Below are positions 43,050 to 53,007 of a stretch of 64,000 nt of DNA, one piece after another. The stretch comes from Lewinella sp. LCG006 (lineage in GTDB: Bacteria; Bacteroidota; Bacteroidia; Chitinophagales; Saprospiraceae). The first letter of the stretch is position 1; every line of letters starts with the position of its first letter. The notes under the pieces are model-generated. The model did not search any database. It worked only from the letters and a program-made list of their open reading frames with translations, and had not been told where the DNA came from. The position numbers and the translations under genes were made by a program. Location of the stretch: assembly GCF_040784935.1 (NCBI RefSeq), contig NZ_CP160680.1:1-64000 (forward strand). Reading direction: 5' to 3'.

Positions 43050-44225
43050 TTATTGCCTCCACAACGGACTATCCGCCCGCACACTATTCACGCCACTGAC
43101 GATGGCCGCCGTAACCCGATCAACATCTTCTTCCTGGTTAAACCGGCCAAAGCTCAGTCGCAGCGAGGCGTGGGCCTGGTCACTGCTCAATCCCATGGCT
43201 TTGAGCACATGACTAGGATCAAGTGACGCAGAGGTGCATGCCGACCCCGATGAAACCGCCAAAACCTGGTTGAAGGTTCTCATCACATCTTCGGCATCTG
43301 CGTATTCAAAACAAAGGTTGGTGATTTGAGGGAGGCGCATTTCCTGACTTCCATTTACTTTTACCCGCTCCAGGCTTTCCAGTAGTTTTATCTCCAGTTG
43401 ATCACGCCAACTGGACAAACGTTCTATTTCGGCCATCATTTCGGTCTGGGCCAAGGCTGCGGCTGCACCAAAGCCTACAATACCGGGTACGTTTAAGGTC
43501 CCGGACCGCCGCCCTCTTTCATGCCCACCTCCCGCCAACTGCGCAGTGAGTTTTACGGGAGGATTCTTGCGCCGTACATAGAGGGCACCGACACCTTTAG
43601 GGCCGTACATCTTATGCGCCGAAAAGGCCAGGAGATGAACTCCCATAGCAACTGGATCAACTGGTATTTTGCCAACGGCCTGGGTACCATCACAAAAAAA
43701 GAATACTTCTCTGCGATTGCAAATTTCGCCGATAGTTGCTACATCCTGGATGACCCCGGTTTCATTGTTGGCCCACATAACGGCCACCAAAATGGTATCT
43801 TCCCGGATCGCATTTTCGAGTTCCTTCAGATCTATTCGCCCCTGCTCATCTACCTCTAAATAGGTGACTTCTGCACCTCTTTCTTCCAACCATTGGCAGG
43901 AATCCAGTACCGCTTTATGTTCTGTTTTCACGGTAATGAGGTGCTTGCCTTTGCGTTGGTAAGTATCGTAAACCCCTTTGATCGCCAAGTTGACGGCTTC
44001 AGTGGCACCACTGGTAAAAACGATCTCAGATTTATCTACGCCCAATAATCCAGCTACTTGCTGACGGGCCTTACTTACAGCTTCTTCTGCTTGCCAGCCG
44101 TAGGCGTGGGTTCGGCTGGCAGCATTTCCTGGCAAGTCATAAAAGTAAGGTAACATTTGTTCTACTACCCGGGGGTCTGTAGGCGTAGTTGCACTATTAT
44201 CCAGATAGATCATTGGTTGTTTCAT
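43050..44225 (-). CDS. iscS: Cysteine desulfurase
   Basis: A PLP enzyme that removes sulfur from L-cysteine for Fe-S clusters and thio-modified tRNA. Length 391. The PLP lysine is Lys205 in FSAHKMYGPKG, and the persulfide cysteine is Cys330 in SSGSACTSASLDPSHVL, a loop typical of the IscS/NifS group rather than SufS. N-terminal DNSATTPTDPRV is standard. It would supply sulfur to scaffold proteins and the IscA-type carrier downstream. No iscU is nearby. A TATTTTTG -7 box precedes it, but no clear -33 was seen. Confidence 0.95.
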   Translation of the reverse strand: MKQPMIYLDNSATTPTDPRVVEQMLPYFYDLPGNAASRTHAYGWQAEEAVSKARQQVAGLLGVDKSEIVFTSGATEAVNLAIKGVYDTYQRKGKHLITVKTEHKAVLDSCQWLEERGAEVTYLEVDEQGRIDLKELENAIREDTILVAVMWANNETGVIQDVATIGEICNRREVFFFCDGTQAVGKIPVDPVAMGVHLLAFSAHKMYGPKGVGALYVRRKNPPVKLTAQLAGGGHERGRRSGTLNVPGIVGFGAAAALAQTEMMAEIERLSSWRDQLEIKLLESLERVKVNGSQEMRLPQITNLCFEYADAEDVMRTFNQVLAVSSGSACTSASLDPSHVLKAMGLSSDQAHASLRLSFGRFNQEEDVDRVTAAIVSGVNSVRADSPLWRQ

Positions 44226-44273
44226 AAGACAAAAATAAGTATTCCAACAATTAATTTAGTGGCAATTCAATAC

Positions 44274-44418
44274 CTTTGTATTGCGCAAAAAACACCTTGA
44301 GCCTTCTCTTAGGTTTTTCAAATAGTAGACACGCTTTAAATGAAACGCTTTGCCTACTATTTGAAAAACGAAGCCTCCATCCGTTTTTGTGCTGTTCTTT
44401 GTATTGCGCAAAAAACAC
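44274..44418. promoter_or_regulatory. Hairpin flanked by direct repeats in the mutA leader
   Basis: A 22-base sequence containing the palindrome TTGCGCAA occurs twice, at 44274-44295 and 44397-44418. Between them GTTTTTCAAATAGTAG (44313-44328) pairs perfectly with 44354-44369, giving a 16-bp stem and 25-base loop. A TACCTTTG -7 element (44271-44278) overlaps the first copy. The layout suggests paired operators around a leader hairpin, or a small inserted element. Confidence 0.5.
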
Positions 44419-44451
44419 AAATAGCCCACCACCAAATCAAACTTTCCGATT

Positions 44452-45636
44452 ATGTCCACCACTTCTTCACTATTCTCCGACTTCTCTAACCCCACCAAAG
44501 CAGAATGGTTGGAAAAAATCACGCGAGACCTCAAAGGAAAGCCGCTAGAGGAACTCGAATGGCAATTGGAGGAACAGATCAGGTTGGCGGCTACTTTTGG
44601 ACCTGAAGACAACTTGCCATCTTCAAAAACACTCAGCGCAGGGCGCAACAACAACAGCTGGTCGATCGGAGAATACCTCTTCGTACACAAGCCCGAAGCG
44701 GCCAACGCGCAAGCATTAGAGGGTTTATTAGGTGGGGTAAATGCGCCCTTGTTCCATCTTCATCACTTGCCTAGCAGGGAAGAGTTAGAGGTACTTTTGG
44801 CGAATATTGAACCTTCTTTTATTTCAATACATTTTGCGCCTGCCTACCCCGGAAAAGATCCCGCTGAATTGTTCCGCAACCTTATCTACTACGCCAGAAG
44901 GCGCAACCTTAAGCTGGCGGACATCTACGGATCGATGGATTTTGACCCCTTGCTCGACTGGTCGGAGCCGCCTTTTACTGCTTTAGCGCGGGTCTTGAAA
45001 TTTGCCCAACGCCACACACCCAACTTCAAAGTTTTGCAGGTGAACGGGCTGACGCTCCACACCGGCATCGAAAACACCAGTAGAGAACTGGCCTTGCTGA
45101 TCGCCAAAGGAGCTACCTACCTCAACGCCATGGAGGAGCAGGGAATTCCCGCAGCGGTTACCAACCAGCACTTACAGTTTTCGGTGGCTATCAGTACCAG
45201 TTATTTTGTTGAAATAGCAAAAATCAGGGCTTTAAAAATCCTTTGGGCCAATGTACTTAATGGTTTTGGTCTGGAGGAGGCACCTCTGCCCCCTATCGCT
45301 GCCCACCTAGCCGAAGAAACCCAAACCGACGAACGCGAGTACAATATGATCAAAGCCGCTACCCAAGCCATGTCGGCGGTCATTGGTGGAGCAAATCTTT
45401 TGTACCTGCCACCCGCAGATTTGCGTATACAGGGTGAAAGCAGCTCTTTCACCCGAAGAATTGCCCGCAATGTGCAGCATTTGTTGCAAATGGAAAGCCA
45501 CCTGGATCAAGTCGTAGACCCGGCAGCAGGCAGTTACTACATTGAGCACCTCACCCAACAGTTTTGTGAACAAGCCTGGCACAAATTTCAGCAGATTGAA
45601 GCACAAGGTGGTTTTCTGCAATTGGAGAATCTTTAA
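44452..45636 (+). CDS. mutA: Methylmalonyl-CoA mutase small-subunit-like protein
   Basis: A 394-residue protein of the B12-dependent mutase alpha/beta-barrel fold. The N-terminus SLFSDFSNPTKAEWLEKITR and the C-terminal segment HLLQMESHLDQVVDPAAGSYY are typical of the mutase small subunit, which lacks the B12-binding domain. The active-site arginine/tyrosine positions of the large subunit are not obvious. Normally it lies beside the large subunit (mutB/scpA) and forms a heterodimer that interconverts methylmalonyl-CoA and succinyl-CoA. No such gene is in the window. Its length is below the roughly 450-600 residues of many small subunits. Confidence 0.85.
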   Translation: MSTTSSLFSDFSNPTKAEWLEKITRDLKGKPLEELEWQLEEQIRLAATFGPEDNLPSSKTLSAGRNNNSWSIGEYLFVHKPEAANAQALEGLLGGVNAPLFHLHHLPSREELEVLLANIEPSFISIHFAPAYPGKDPAELFRNLIYYARRRNLKLADIYGSMDFDPLLDWSEPPFTALARVLKFAQRHTPNFKVLQVNGLTLHTGIENTSRELALLIAKGATYLNAMEEQGIPAAVTNQHLQFSVAISTSYFVEIAKIRALKILWANVLNGFGLEEAPLPPIAAHLAEETQTDEREYNMIKAATQAMSAVIGGANLLYLPPADLRIQGESSSFTRRIARNVQHLLQMESHLDQVVDPAAGSYYIEHLTQQFCEQAWHKFQQIEAQGGFLQLENL

Positions 45637-45710
45637 GGGGGCATTGGTTGGAAGGGTGTAACAGTGTAAGGGTTTTTAGGGTTTAAAAGTTGGCGATCAT
45701 CTGGTTAATG

Positions 45711-45759
45711 GAAAAATACTAAAACGGCCCTGCTTCCGCAAAAGCGAGAAGCAAGGCCG
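45711..45759 (-). terminator. Terminator of the fasciclin gene
   Basis: CGGCC-TGCTTC (45725-45736) pairs with GAAGCA-GGCCG (about 45748-45759) with one internal mismatch. On the minus strand TTTTAGTATTTTT follows. Confidence 0.78.
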
Positions 45760-45800
45760 AACGACACAACTTTGTGCAATCACAAAACTGTTTTTTCTAA

Positions 45801-46745
45801 TTAGGGCAATAGTACCGTATCAATCGCGTGTACTACGCCATTTGTGCCCTGTACGTCTGTAGCGACAATCGTTGCAGTATTAGAACCTGCATTGATCACT
45901 GGTGCGCTACCCGCTAAACTAATAGAGAAGGTAGAACCCTCAAAGGTTGTTACAGGCGCATCGCTCACAATGTCGGCAGCACGAACATTAGCACCTGCGA
46001 CTACGTGGTACTTCAGCACTGTCTCTAAGGTCGCTACGGGGATATCCGCTAAAGTATTCCAATCTGGATTTGAAGCCAATAGTGCCTCAAAAGCTGCATT
46101 GGTAGGTGCAAAAACCGTAAACGGACCATCACCGGACAGGATACTGACAAAATCTGCCGTCAAGTCGGTACGCGTCAATGCCGCTACCAGGTTGCTGAAG
46201 GTAGGATCAGCCGTAGCAAAAGTGACCACATTGGCTGGTTCAATGACCTCATTTACGGTGTGGATCACGCCGTTGGCTACTTCTTCATCCGCAGCAGCAA
46301 CGTCGATAGCAGCGTTGATTTTCACCCCACCACTGGTATTGATATAAAGTGTGAGCGGTTCGCCATCCGCGTACTCCGCCAGGGTGTTGTAGTAGGTAGA
46401 GGTCAGTTTACTGGAAGTCTCTTCCGTTGGTAATACATGGTACAGGAGTACCGTACGCAGCAGGTCAACAGGCACATCGTTTAAAGACACAAAGTTGTTG
46501 GCCGTCAGAAATGCTTCAAAAGCAGCATTGGTGGGTGCAAAAACCGTGAGGGAAGACGTCCGATCATTGAGCGCGTCTACCAAACCGGCAGCCGTAAGCG
46601 CATCAACAAGGATACTAAAATTGGTATTGTCTTGCGCAAATTCAACAATGGTTGGTTCCATCGCATCGTCATCATCACAAGAAAGGAAACTAAGGGACAG
46701 GGTGAACACCATCAGGATGCTCAAAGCATACGAATGCACTTTCAT
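45801..46745 (-). CDS. Fasciclin (FAS1) two-domain lipoprotein
   Basis: A 314-residue surface lipoprotein. The lipobox FLSC gives Cys23, followed by DDDD, a Bacteroidota surface-export-like acidic stretch. Two FAS1 adhesion domains follow, at about 33-170 and 172-314. Each contains the H1/H2 boxes: TVFAPTNAAFEAFL...LLYHVL and TVFAPTNAAFEALL...LKYHVV. Probably adhesive or glycan-binding. The gene stands alone. Confidence 0.93.
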   Translation of the reverse strand: MKVHSYALSILMVFTLSLSFLSCDDDDAMEPTIVEFAQDNTNFSILVDALTAAGLVDALNDRTSSLTVFAPTNAAFEAFLTANNFVSLNDVPVDLLRTVLLYHVLPTEETSSKLTSTYYNTLAEYADGEPLTLYINTSGGVKINAAIDVAAADEEVANGVIHTVNEVIEPANVVTFATADPTFSNLVAALTRTDLTADFVSILSGDGPFTVFAPTNAAFEALLASNPDWNTLADIPVATLETVLKYHVVAGANVRAADIVSDAPVTTFEGSTFSISLAGSAPVINAGSNTATIVATDVQGTNGVVHAIDTVLLP

Positions 46746-47364
46746 CTTAAGATTGTTTTTTGGTTGTATTTAGAAAGTTTACGGTAGGGAAACAGAGGCT
46801 TAGTTTTTTTTGTTCAAGCCAATTTTGGCAAATGGCGGATGGCTGACAAAGAGAGAGAGGGGAAGTCGGAAATCGGAAGTGGGAAGTCGGAAATCGGAAG
46901 TGGGAAATCGGAAGTGGGAAGTGGGAAATACTGTAGGAGTATTTTATGAAGTTGATTGGAAGGGCGTAAAAGAAGGGTGTTCAATCTGATGGTAAATTAG
47001 GTTGCGCGTGGCTTTAGCCCGCAACGAGTTCTCTCAGTACTATAAGTGTGAACTGCCTCGAAGGGATGGCTAGGCCAAAGCCCGAGCAACCTGGCTAAGT
47101 ACACCTTATTCATAGCAATTGAGCCTGCCAAGAAAGTGCTAAAATTCGTCGCATCAGAAAAGCACCAGATTGTACAGCCTGGGTGTAAAAGTGTAAACGT
47201 TTAATGACAGCCTCTTACGTCTTGTGCAGAAGTTCTTAGTGAGATTGGGAAGTCGGAAGGGAGGGAGTATTCCTGTAAAGAAAAAGGCACCGCTGTACTT
47301 CATCTTTACGTGTATCCCAATACTTCCGACTTCCCAATTCCGACTTCCGACTTCGCTAATTGCT
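46746..47364. repeat. Intergenic region with GGAAGTCGGAA tracts and palindromes
   Basis: 46861-46931 is a degenerate tandem tract of GGAAGT, CGGAAAT and GGGAAGT units. 47244-47259 (ATTGGGAAGTCGGAAG) is repeated in perfect inverted form at 47323-47338, with an extra half-copy following. A palindromic element at 46999-47092 has arms of about 20 bases (AGGTTGCGCGTGGCTTTAGC and its partner) with a few mismatches. No gene is supported. Confidence 0.55.
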
Positions 47365-50300
47365 TTACTGTTTGATCAGTTTCAAAGTATGGCCCCCCAG
47401 CTGTACGAGGTAAATTCCGTTGGGCCAAGCGGCGGTTGTCCATTCATGTTGTAGTGTACCGGCGGCTACTTTCTCGTCTAGCAACAACTGCCCGCTGATA
47501 TTGAATACCCGGAGGCGCATATCTTGGTTGCTGAAGCTTGGTAACAAGAGGTTGACCTTGTCGCTCGTAGGGTTGGGGTACAACAAAAATTGATTACCAA
47601 CGCTGATTTCTTCCGTGCTTACAACAGCATTTTCGTCGATTTTAATATCGAAACGCTGCGTGGGAAGGAAGCCCCCCGTACCGTCTTCTACCACAAAGGT
47701 AAAGGCGTCGTTGATGGCATCTGGATCGGTATTTTGGTAACGGAGGTTGCCCGCATTAATCGTTCCCTGGGTAAAAGTACTCCCTGGCGACAATTCCTGG
47801 TCGATGATGTACAACTTACCGTGGCCCGGTGTGCTGATCAGAGAGTAAGTAAGATCAAAGGGACCTTCTTCCGTATCCGTAACCTGGAGCAGGTCGTTGG
47901 TAACAGGGTTGCTCATCAGTGGGGGTACAAAGAGGGTATCATTGGTCAATAGAGCCGGGGCAGCAGCATTGCCAGCGGCGCAAAACTCCAATCCCCAGGT
48001 AGCAATTTGCCCTGGTGAGCCAAATCCAGTGGTATTGACTTTCACTTTCAAGGTCCAGATTCCCTGACTGCTTTCGCCATCAAAGGCGGAGAGGGCTTCG
48101 GCCGGACGGAAGAGAATACCATCGTCTGGTGGACAGATGATATCGTTAGGTGCTTCATCATCGAAGCCAATGGCAACCTCATCGGAAGAAAAACAACTGG
48201 AATCATAAAGGCGTACCTCCGTTCCGGATGGGCTGATCAGCGAGATGTAGAAGTTTTGGATAGGCTGGTAACGCACTCTCAGGTAAGGAATGTTGACATC
48301 GCTGATGATACCATCGAAGGGCACAAACACCTGTGAAGTTACCGTTGGCGGCGTACCAGTGCCAGGAATCGTGACGGGCGTATCTTCCGCCAATTGCTGG
48401 TTACAAAGCACATTGATCGTATGGAAGACCTGAGGAGCTTGCCATTCGCCTGGCCCACATTCATTGATAGCACGAACCCGCCAGAAAAAGAGATCGTTAT
48501 TGATGAGCTGCGTCACTTGGGCAACTTCCGTCTGGGGAATCGCGTAGCGGCTTTCAATAATATTTGCAAAGCCTGCATCATCGGAAAGCTCCCAATCGTA
48601 TAATTGTGCATTCGGCAGTGGCGTCCAGGAGTAAGTAGTCCCGAGGGTGATCCCCGCCGTACCCTCTGCGGGCGATAGCAGACTTAGCTCACTGAAATCG
48701 TTATCGATCAACTCAAAATAAAGGGTTCGGTAGCTGGTGTCCAGATCGGCAGTAGCAACTGCCACCTGTATTTCCAATGGACCATCGTAATTCTCCAGGT
48801 TGTTGAAATCAAGCTGTAAGCTGGTTCCTTCACCGGGAGCGAAATCATTGTTGGAAAAAGTAGCAACTATGCCTTCGGGCAGTTCACTACTGATACTCAG
48901 GTTGATGGGAGTAGCATAATCAAGCACCGAACCGCTGGTGAAGTCGACCGTGGTAGCCGCTGGCAAACAGAGCTGCTGGAAAACGGGGCCATAGCTTACG
49001 GTATAAGTAGGTACGGTAGCTGCCTCGATGCGGAAATTTGCATTAGAAATATCAAAGAAGATATTGTTGGCCGCTTCCACCCGGATGCGCATATTATTGC
49101 CTGTTACTTCTGGTACGGTAACAAAAGCACTTCCATTATTGGGTACTTCCGTCGCCAGGGTATAAGGGTAAGTTTGTCCACCATTATTGGACAGGCGAAT
49201 ATTGACCAACTGACAATTTACCAGTTCATTGGTAGTATTGGCAACATCCCAGGTCACTTCCCGGTATTCGCCTACCTGCCAAACTTCGTTGCCATCATTA
49301 GGAGACATGACCAAAAATGGGCCTGCGGTAGACGTACTTCTAAAAGCAACATCTTCCCAAACCGTTGCACCAATTTCAGGACTGTTGTCACGCACGGTAC
49401 AACGGAAGGTAATGGCACGACTATAGGTAGGCAATACTTCGGTGGTCGTCGAGCTGTTGTTCAATAGATCTACCAAACGCGGCAGGGTACGGCTGGAAAC
49501 CGTAGTGGGTGGATAACTTCGAAACAAAGGAGAAGATCCTACAGGAGTGCCCAAGTCGGAGATAGGTCCTAAATCCAACTGTTCCCAACAATAGGTAACC
49601 GGGTCATCCTCTGCATCTTCTACGCTGGCATTTAACTCGAAAGGAGTGCTGATAGGAATATAAAAGCCATCGGTATAGTTGAGCGTTAGCTTTGGTTCCG
49701 TATTATCGGAAGGGAGTACTGTTGCACAAGCTGAAGCAGTACCCTCGCGGGTAAAGAAGGTAAACTGCTCAATACTGTGTCCGTGGTAGTAATCGTCGTT
49801 ATCAAAAGCTACGTTTTGGTTACCACAAGAACCAGCGTAAGACATGATAGTCGTACCAGAGCCTGGCTCGTAAGCAGAACCAGTAGCAAGCTGTCCTAAA
49901 TTGCCTGGGCAATTGCTCCAGGAGTGAGCGGTTGCGAATTGGTGGGCCACTTCGTGAGTAAATACCCGGCGAATGATGGAAGCGATGTTATTGCTGTAGT
50001 GGCAAGTCACGCCCCGGTCTTTTCCTGAAGTACAAACCTGTCCTCCTACGACTCCGCCTACGTCGGTACAACCACTGGTAAAGACGTGCCCCATATCATA
50101 AGCAGTGGTAGGAAAACCAGCACCAGTGATGGCCCCTTGTACCTGGCTCAACAGTTCTCCACCTTCATCAGCATTGATAAAGGGATCCGTCCCGGCATTG
50201 AGATAAACCAATTGTTCCTGGTTTTCAATCAAACGGATACGTACACCAACCTCTCTTTCAAAGGTAGCGTTGGCGAGGTTAATAGCTGTGACAAAACTGC

Positions 50301-51000
50301 TAAGGACGGCTTCTACCGTGCCTCCTTTCTGGGCAGCGTATTCTCCAGTACAGGTGAGGGCCATGATGTACTCCCTGATATTGGCTGGTGAGTTTGTTTT
50401 CTCACCTACTGTTGTTGTTTCACCACTGTTTGCAATGGGTTTGGGAGCTTCGGTTTCCGAAGGCTCATAACCACAAGCCAGCTGGGGAAGTTCTTCAGGT
50501 GTCAAGACCACATCGTGGTTGTAATAAACTACGTGAAAAGTAGTCTGATTCATCGCGTAAGGTTCCAGAAACACCTCCCCCTCGTATGAAGTATAAGTAG
50601 CCGTAATGCCCAAGGGCGTAACGGATAAACGCCCCATATACTGCGGGGCTGCTACGTCCTGAATACGGTAGGTACGAATTTGTGGCCAACGCGACTGCAA
50701 TGCTTCGGGCATTACCGGGCTTTCTACTACCCGAAAACTGCGAAAGGAACCGTCTGGCAAAGGCAGCTGGATTTCAGCAGTTGATTTTGGCAGGCTCAAG
50801 GCCACTTCCAACGGCGCGTTAAGCAGCTCCTGCCGAAGCTCATTCAAGCCAGCGGTAAGCGTAGCATATTCGGCCAGAGGCAAATTAACATCGGTGTTTG
50901 CCTCCAATTGAATTTGTGATTCTTCTACAAAGGCAAACGTCTGAGCAGATAAGCCCAAACTTGCAAAAAAAACAATAAAAACAGTAGCTATTATTTTCAT
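47365..51000 (-). CDS. Secreted M12-like zinc metalloprotease with P-domain and T9SS sorting domain
   Basis: From the preferred start at 51000 (MKIIATVFIVFFASLGLSA, signal peptide) the protein has 1211 residues; a longer frame from 51072 adds 24 unsuitable residues. A propeptide region is followed by a reprolysin/M12B-like catalytic domain with HEVAHQFATAH, giving His349, Glu350, His353 and His359. Downstream are Ig-like beta domains, a proprotein-convertase P-domain (about 875-1005), a cadherin/CSPG-like repeat (about 1015-1115) and a T9SS type A sorting domain beginning QFLLYPNPTSDKVN (about 1135). It is probably exported by T9SS and surface-attached or released. Confidence 0.9.
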   Translation of the reverse strand: MKIIATVFIVFFASLGLSAQTFAFVEESQIQLEANTDVNLPLAEYATLTAGLNELRQELLNAPLEVALSLPKSTAEIQLPLPDGSFRSFRVVESPVMPEALQSRWPQIRTYRIQDVAAPQYMGRLSVTPLGITATYTSYEGEVFLEPYAMNQTTFHVVYYNHDVVLTPEELPQLACGYEPSETEAPKPIANSGETTTVGEKTNSPANIREYIMALTCTGEYAAQKGGTVEAVLSSFVTAINLANATFEREVGVRIRLIENQEQLVYLNAGTDPFINADEGGELLSQVQGAITGAGFPTTAYDMGHVFTSGCTDVGGVVGGQVCTSGKDRGVTCHYSNNIASIIRRVFTHEVAHQFATAHSWSNCPGNLGQLATGSAYEPGSGTTIMSYAGSCGNQNVAFDNDDYYHGHSIEQFTFFTREGTASACATVLPSDNTEPKLTLNYTDGFYIPISTPFELNASVEDAEDDPVTYCWEQLDLGPISDLGTPVGSSPLFRSYPPTTVSSRTLPRLVDLLNNSSTTTEVLPTYSRAITFRCTVRDNSPEIGATVWEDVAFRSTSTAGPFLVMSPNDGNEVWQVGEYREVTWDVANTTNELVNCQLVNIRLSNNGGQTYPYTLATEVPNNGSAFVTVPEVTGNNMRIRVEAANNIFFDISNANFRIEAATVPTYTVSYGPVFQQLCLPAATTVDFTSGSVLDYATPINLSISSELPEGIVATFSNNDFAPGEGTSLQLDFNNLENYDGPLEIQVAVATADLDTSYRTLYFELIDNDFSELSLLSPAEGTAGITLGTTYSWTPLPNAQLYDWELSDDAGFANIIESRYAIPQTEVAQVTQLINNDLFFWRVRAINECGPGEWQAPQVFHTINVLCNQQLAEDTPVTIPGTGTPPTVTSQVFVPFDGIISDVNIPYLRVRYQPIQNFYISLISPSGTEVRLYDSSCFSSDEVAIGFDDEAPNDIICPPDDGILFRPAEALSAFDGESSQGIWTLKVKVNTTGFGSPGQIATWGLEFCAAGNAAAPALLTNDTLFVPPLMSNPVTNDLLQVTDTEEGPFDLTYSLISTPGHGKLYIIDQELSPGSTFTQGTINAGNLRYQNTDPDAINDAFTFVVEDGTGGFLPTQRFDIKIDENAVVSTEEISVGNQFLLYPNPTSDKVNLLLPSFSNQDMRLRVFNISGQLLLDEKVAAGTLQHEWTTAAWPNGIYLVQLGGHTLKLIKQ

Positions 51001-51120
51001 AAGACGTTTTTGAAAACTTAGTAACCTTATATGAGTAAAACTTACAGCGAATGTAAAAGAAGTTGCCATCATTAGCCGTGAAAAATGAAGTTATGTCGTT
51101 TAATTACTAGAAGAAAAAAC

Positions 51121-52929
51121 CTACACTACAGGTAGTCGCAGAACAAATGCTGCTCCAGGGCTGTGTGTAGCATCCTCAATCCATATCTCTCCTCCATGTA
51201 ATTCCACAATTCTACGACAGATAGCTAGCCCAATACCTGTACCCGAATAGGCGGCTCGGGAATGTAAGCGTTTGAACATCTCAAAAACTTGCTCGCGGTA
51301 CTCGCTATGGATTCCAATACCATTGTCTTCAAAATAAACTTGGGCAAAATCCGAAGCGTCCTCTGCTATCATCTTCACCATCATCTGGGGTTGTGCGGAC
51401 TCATTGTATTTCAACGCATTTTCCAACAGGTTTTGAACCAGCTGCTGGAGTAACTCTTCATCGCCTTTTATCTGGACATTACCTTCCAAGCTTAATGCCA
51501 GTTGTTTGTCCTGACTTTCATTCCACAATCTTGCACTGACTTCCTTGATCATTGCAGCCAGGTTTACGGGCTCATAAGAAAGGCCTTCCTGCCCTAGGCG
51601 AGAAACCGTCATTACCGCTTCGATCAAGCGATTCATTCCCTGTACATTGCGCTCAATGAAACTGAGAAAATCGTCAATTTCAGAATCTTTTTCTGGTGCT
51701 AAGCGTCGGCGAAGTAAGCCAGCAAAACTGCCAATATTCCTAATGGGTTCCTTTAGATCGTGTGAAGCAATAAAAGCAAAACGCTCAAGTGCCTGATTGG
51801 AGAGTTCCAAATCCTGAGCATAGGCAATGATTTGAGCTTCAGAAGTTTTAAACTGGGTAAGGTCGGTGCCCACAAAAACGTACCCGCGTTTGCGATTACC
51901 CCACAAGCCTAAAAATTTCTTGTAAATGGGTGTTACCAAAAACAAAAGGTAATTGCTTTGACTACCTACTGACAAGCTCGTCTCATAATGCCCTCTTTCT
52001 GTTTGGGCTAAACCCAGGAGCTGGTTTTTAGTGAACTCCCAGTCTTCCCCCTTAAAGACTTGATCGAGCTTAATGTCTTGCCAGGATTTTGCTGTTCCTT
52101 CCATCTGTTCCAAAAAAGCCGAATTGACTTGCTTGATCCGAAAGTCTTCATCGGTCAAAATAAACCAATTGGTCATCGTCTTCAAAAGATTAGGAACAGC
52201 GTGCTGCGATTGCAAATCTGTAAGCTGGAGATTGATAATCATCAACCCCGTAAAAAGTCCGCCGATGGCAACATTGATACTTTCATTGAGTAAACTGGGA
52301 ATTTGGAAGAAATAAGTCAGTAGATAGTTTTGCACAAAAGAGCCCACCATCACCAAAGAGAAAATAAAAAAAATGGCTAGTCGTATTCCTCGGGTAGAGG
52401 TATTGAAAGCATAGTGATAAGGAAGATAAGAGAGATAGATGCATAGTCCATAGGTCACTAATACCCCTACAAATCTAAAGAGATAGTACCAAGAGTACGC
52501 TGTTATCGTAAACGCCAACCGACCAGCCTCGTTGTACATAAGCTCACCATGCCCATGTATAGTAAAACCTTGTAAATAAATAAAACCAGGAATAAACAGG
52601 AGGGCAATTAACAACCAGGAACGCTCCCATTTTTTCATCTCCCGGGGCGCAAATTGCTTGGCGTAAAACCACATGGTGCCCAGCATACAAACCACCGTAA
52701 GATTCCAAACATTTTCCTGCCAGCGACGTAATTGGATGGCTTTAGCCAAGGTATCAACCGACTCCATTTCAAAGAAAAACAAGTTTTGGATAAAAAGCAG
52801 CAGCGTTGTAGCCATGAAGGCCTGGTACATTCTTCGGTTAGTATCCAACCAATAGACCCGCAGGCCCATAATAAAAATAGCAAACCCACTGAGGAGCGTA
52901 AACCAATCTGTCGACAGGTGATTAAGCAT
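51121..52929 (-). CDS. Membrane sensor histidine kinase with PAS domain
   Basis: A 602-residue two-component kinase. Seven or so hydrophobic segments (about 10-245) form an N-terminal membrane sensor. A PAS domain (about 250-370) follows, then the HisKA domain with phosphorylated His390 in ASHDLKEPIRNI, and the ATPase domain with QNLLENALKYN, DNGIGI and GTGIGLAICRRI. No response regulator gene is adjacent, so its partner is encoded elsewhere. The segment around the PAS-HisKA junction (TSEAQIIAYAQDLELSN) suggests a short signalling coiled coil. Confidence 0.92.
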   Translation of the reverse strand: MLNHLSTDWFTLLSGFAIFIMGLRVYWLDTNRRMYQAFMATTLLLFIQNLFFFEMESVDTLAKAIQLRRWQENVWNLTVVCMLGTMWFYAKQFAPREMKKWERSWLLIALLFIPGFIYLQGFTIHGHGELMYNEAGRLAFTITAYSWYYLFRFVGVLVTYGLCIYLSYLPYHYAFNTSTRGIRLAIFFIFSLVMVGSFVQNYLLTYFFQIPSLLNESINVAIGGLFTGLMIINLQLTDLQSQHAVPNLLKTMTNWFILTDEDFRIKQVNSAFLEQMEGTAKSWQDIKLDQVFKGEDWEFTKNQLLGLAQTERGHYETSLSVGSQSNYLLFLVTPIYKKFLGLWGNRKRGYVFVGTDLTQFKTSEAQIIAYAQDLELSNQALERFAFIASHDLKEPIRNIGSFAGLLRRRLAPEKDSEIDDFLSFIERNVQGMNRLIEAVMTVSRLGQEGLSYEPVNLAAMIKEVSARLWNESQDKQLALSLEGNVQIKGDEELLQQLVQNLLENALKYNESAQPQMMVKMIAEDASDFAQVYFEDNGIGIHSEYREQVFEMFKRLHSRAAYSGTGIGLAICRRIVELHGGEIWIEDATHSPGAAFVLRLPVV

Positions 52930-53007
52930 GAAATGGCCGTCACTGGTTAATACATCACAACTTGTTAAGCATAAAGGTAATACATAAAATATGGCTTTGA
53001 CAACAAA

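Noticed and set aside
44256-44705. 149-codon frame opposite the mutA start
   Set aside because: It overlaps the hairpin leader and the coding start of mutA in antisense and shows no domain or start context.
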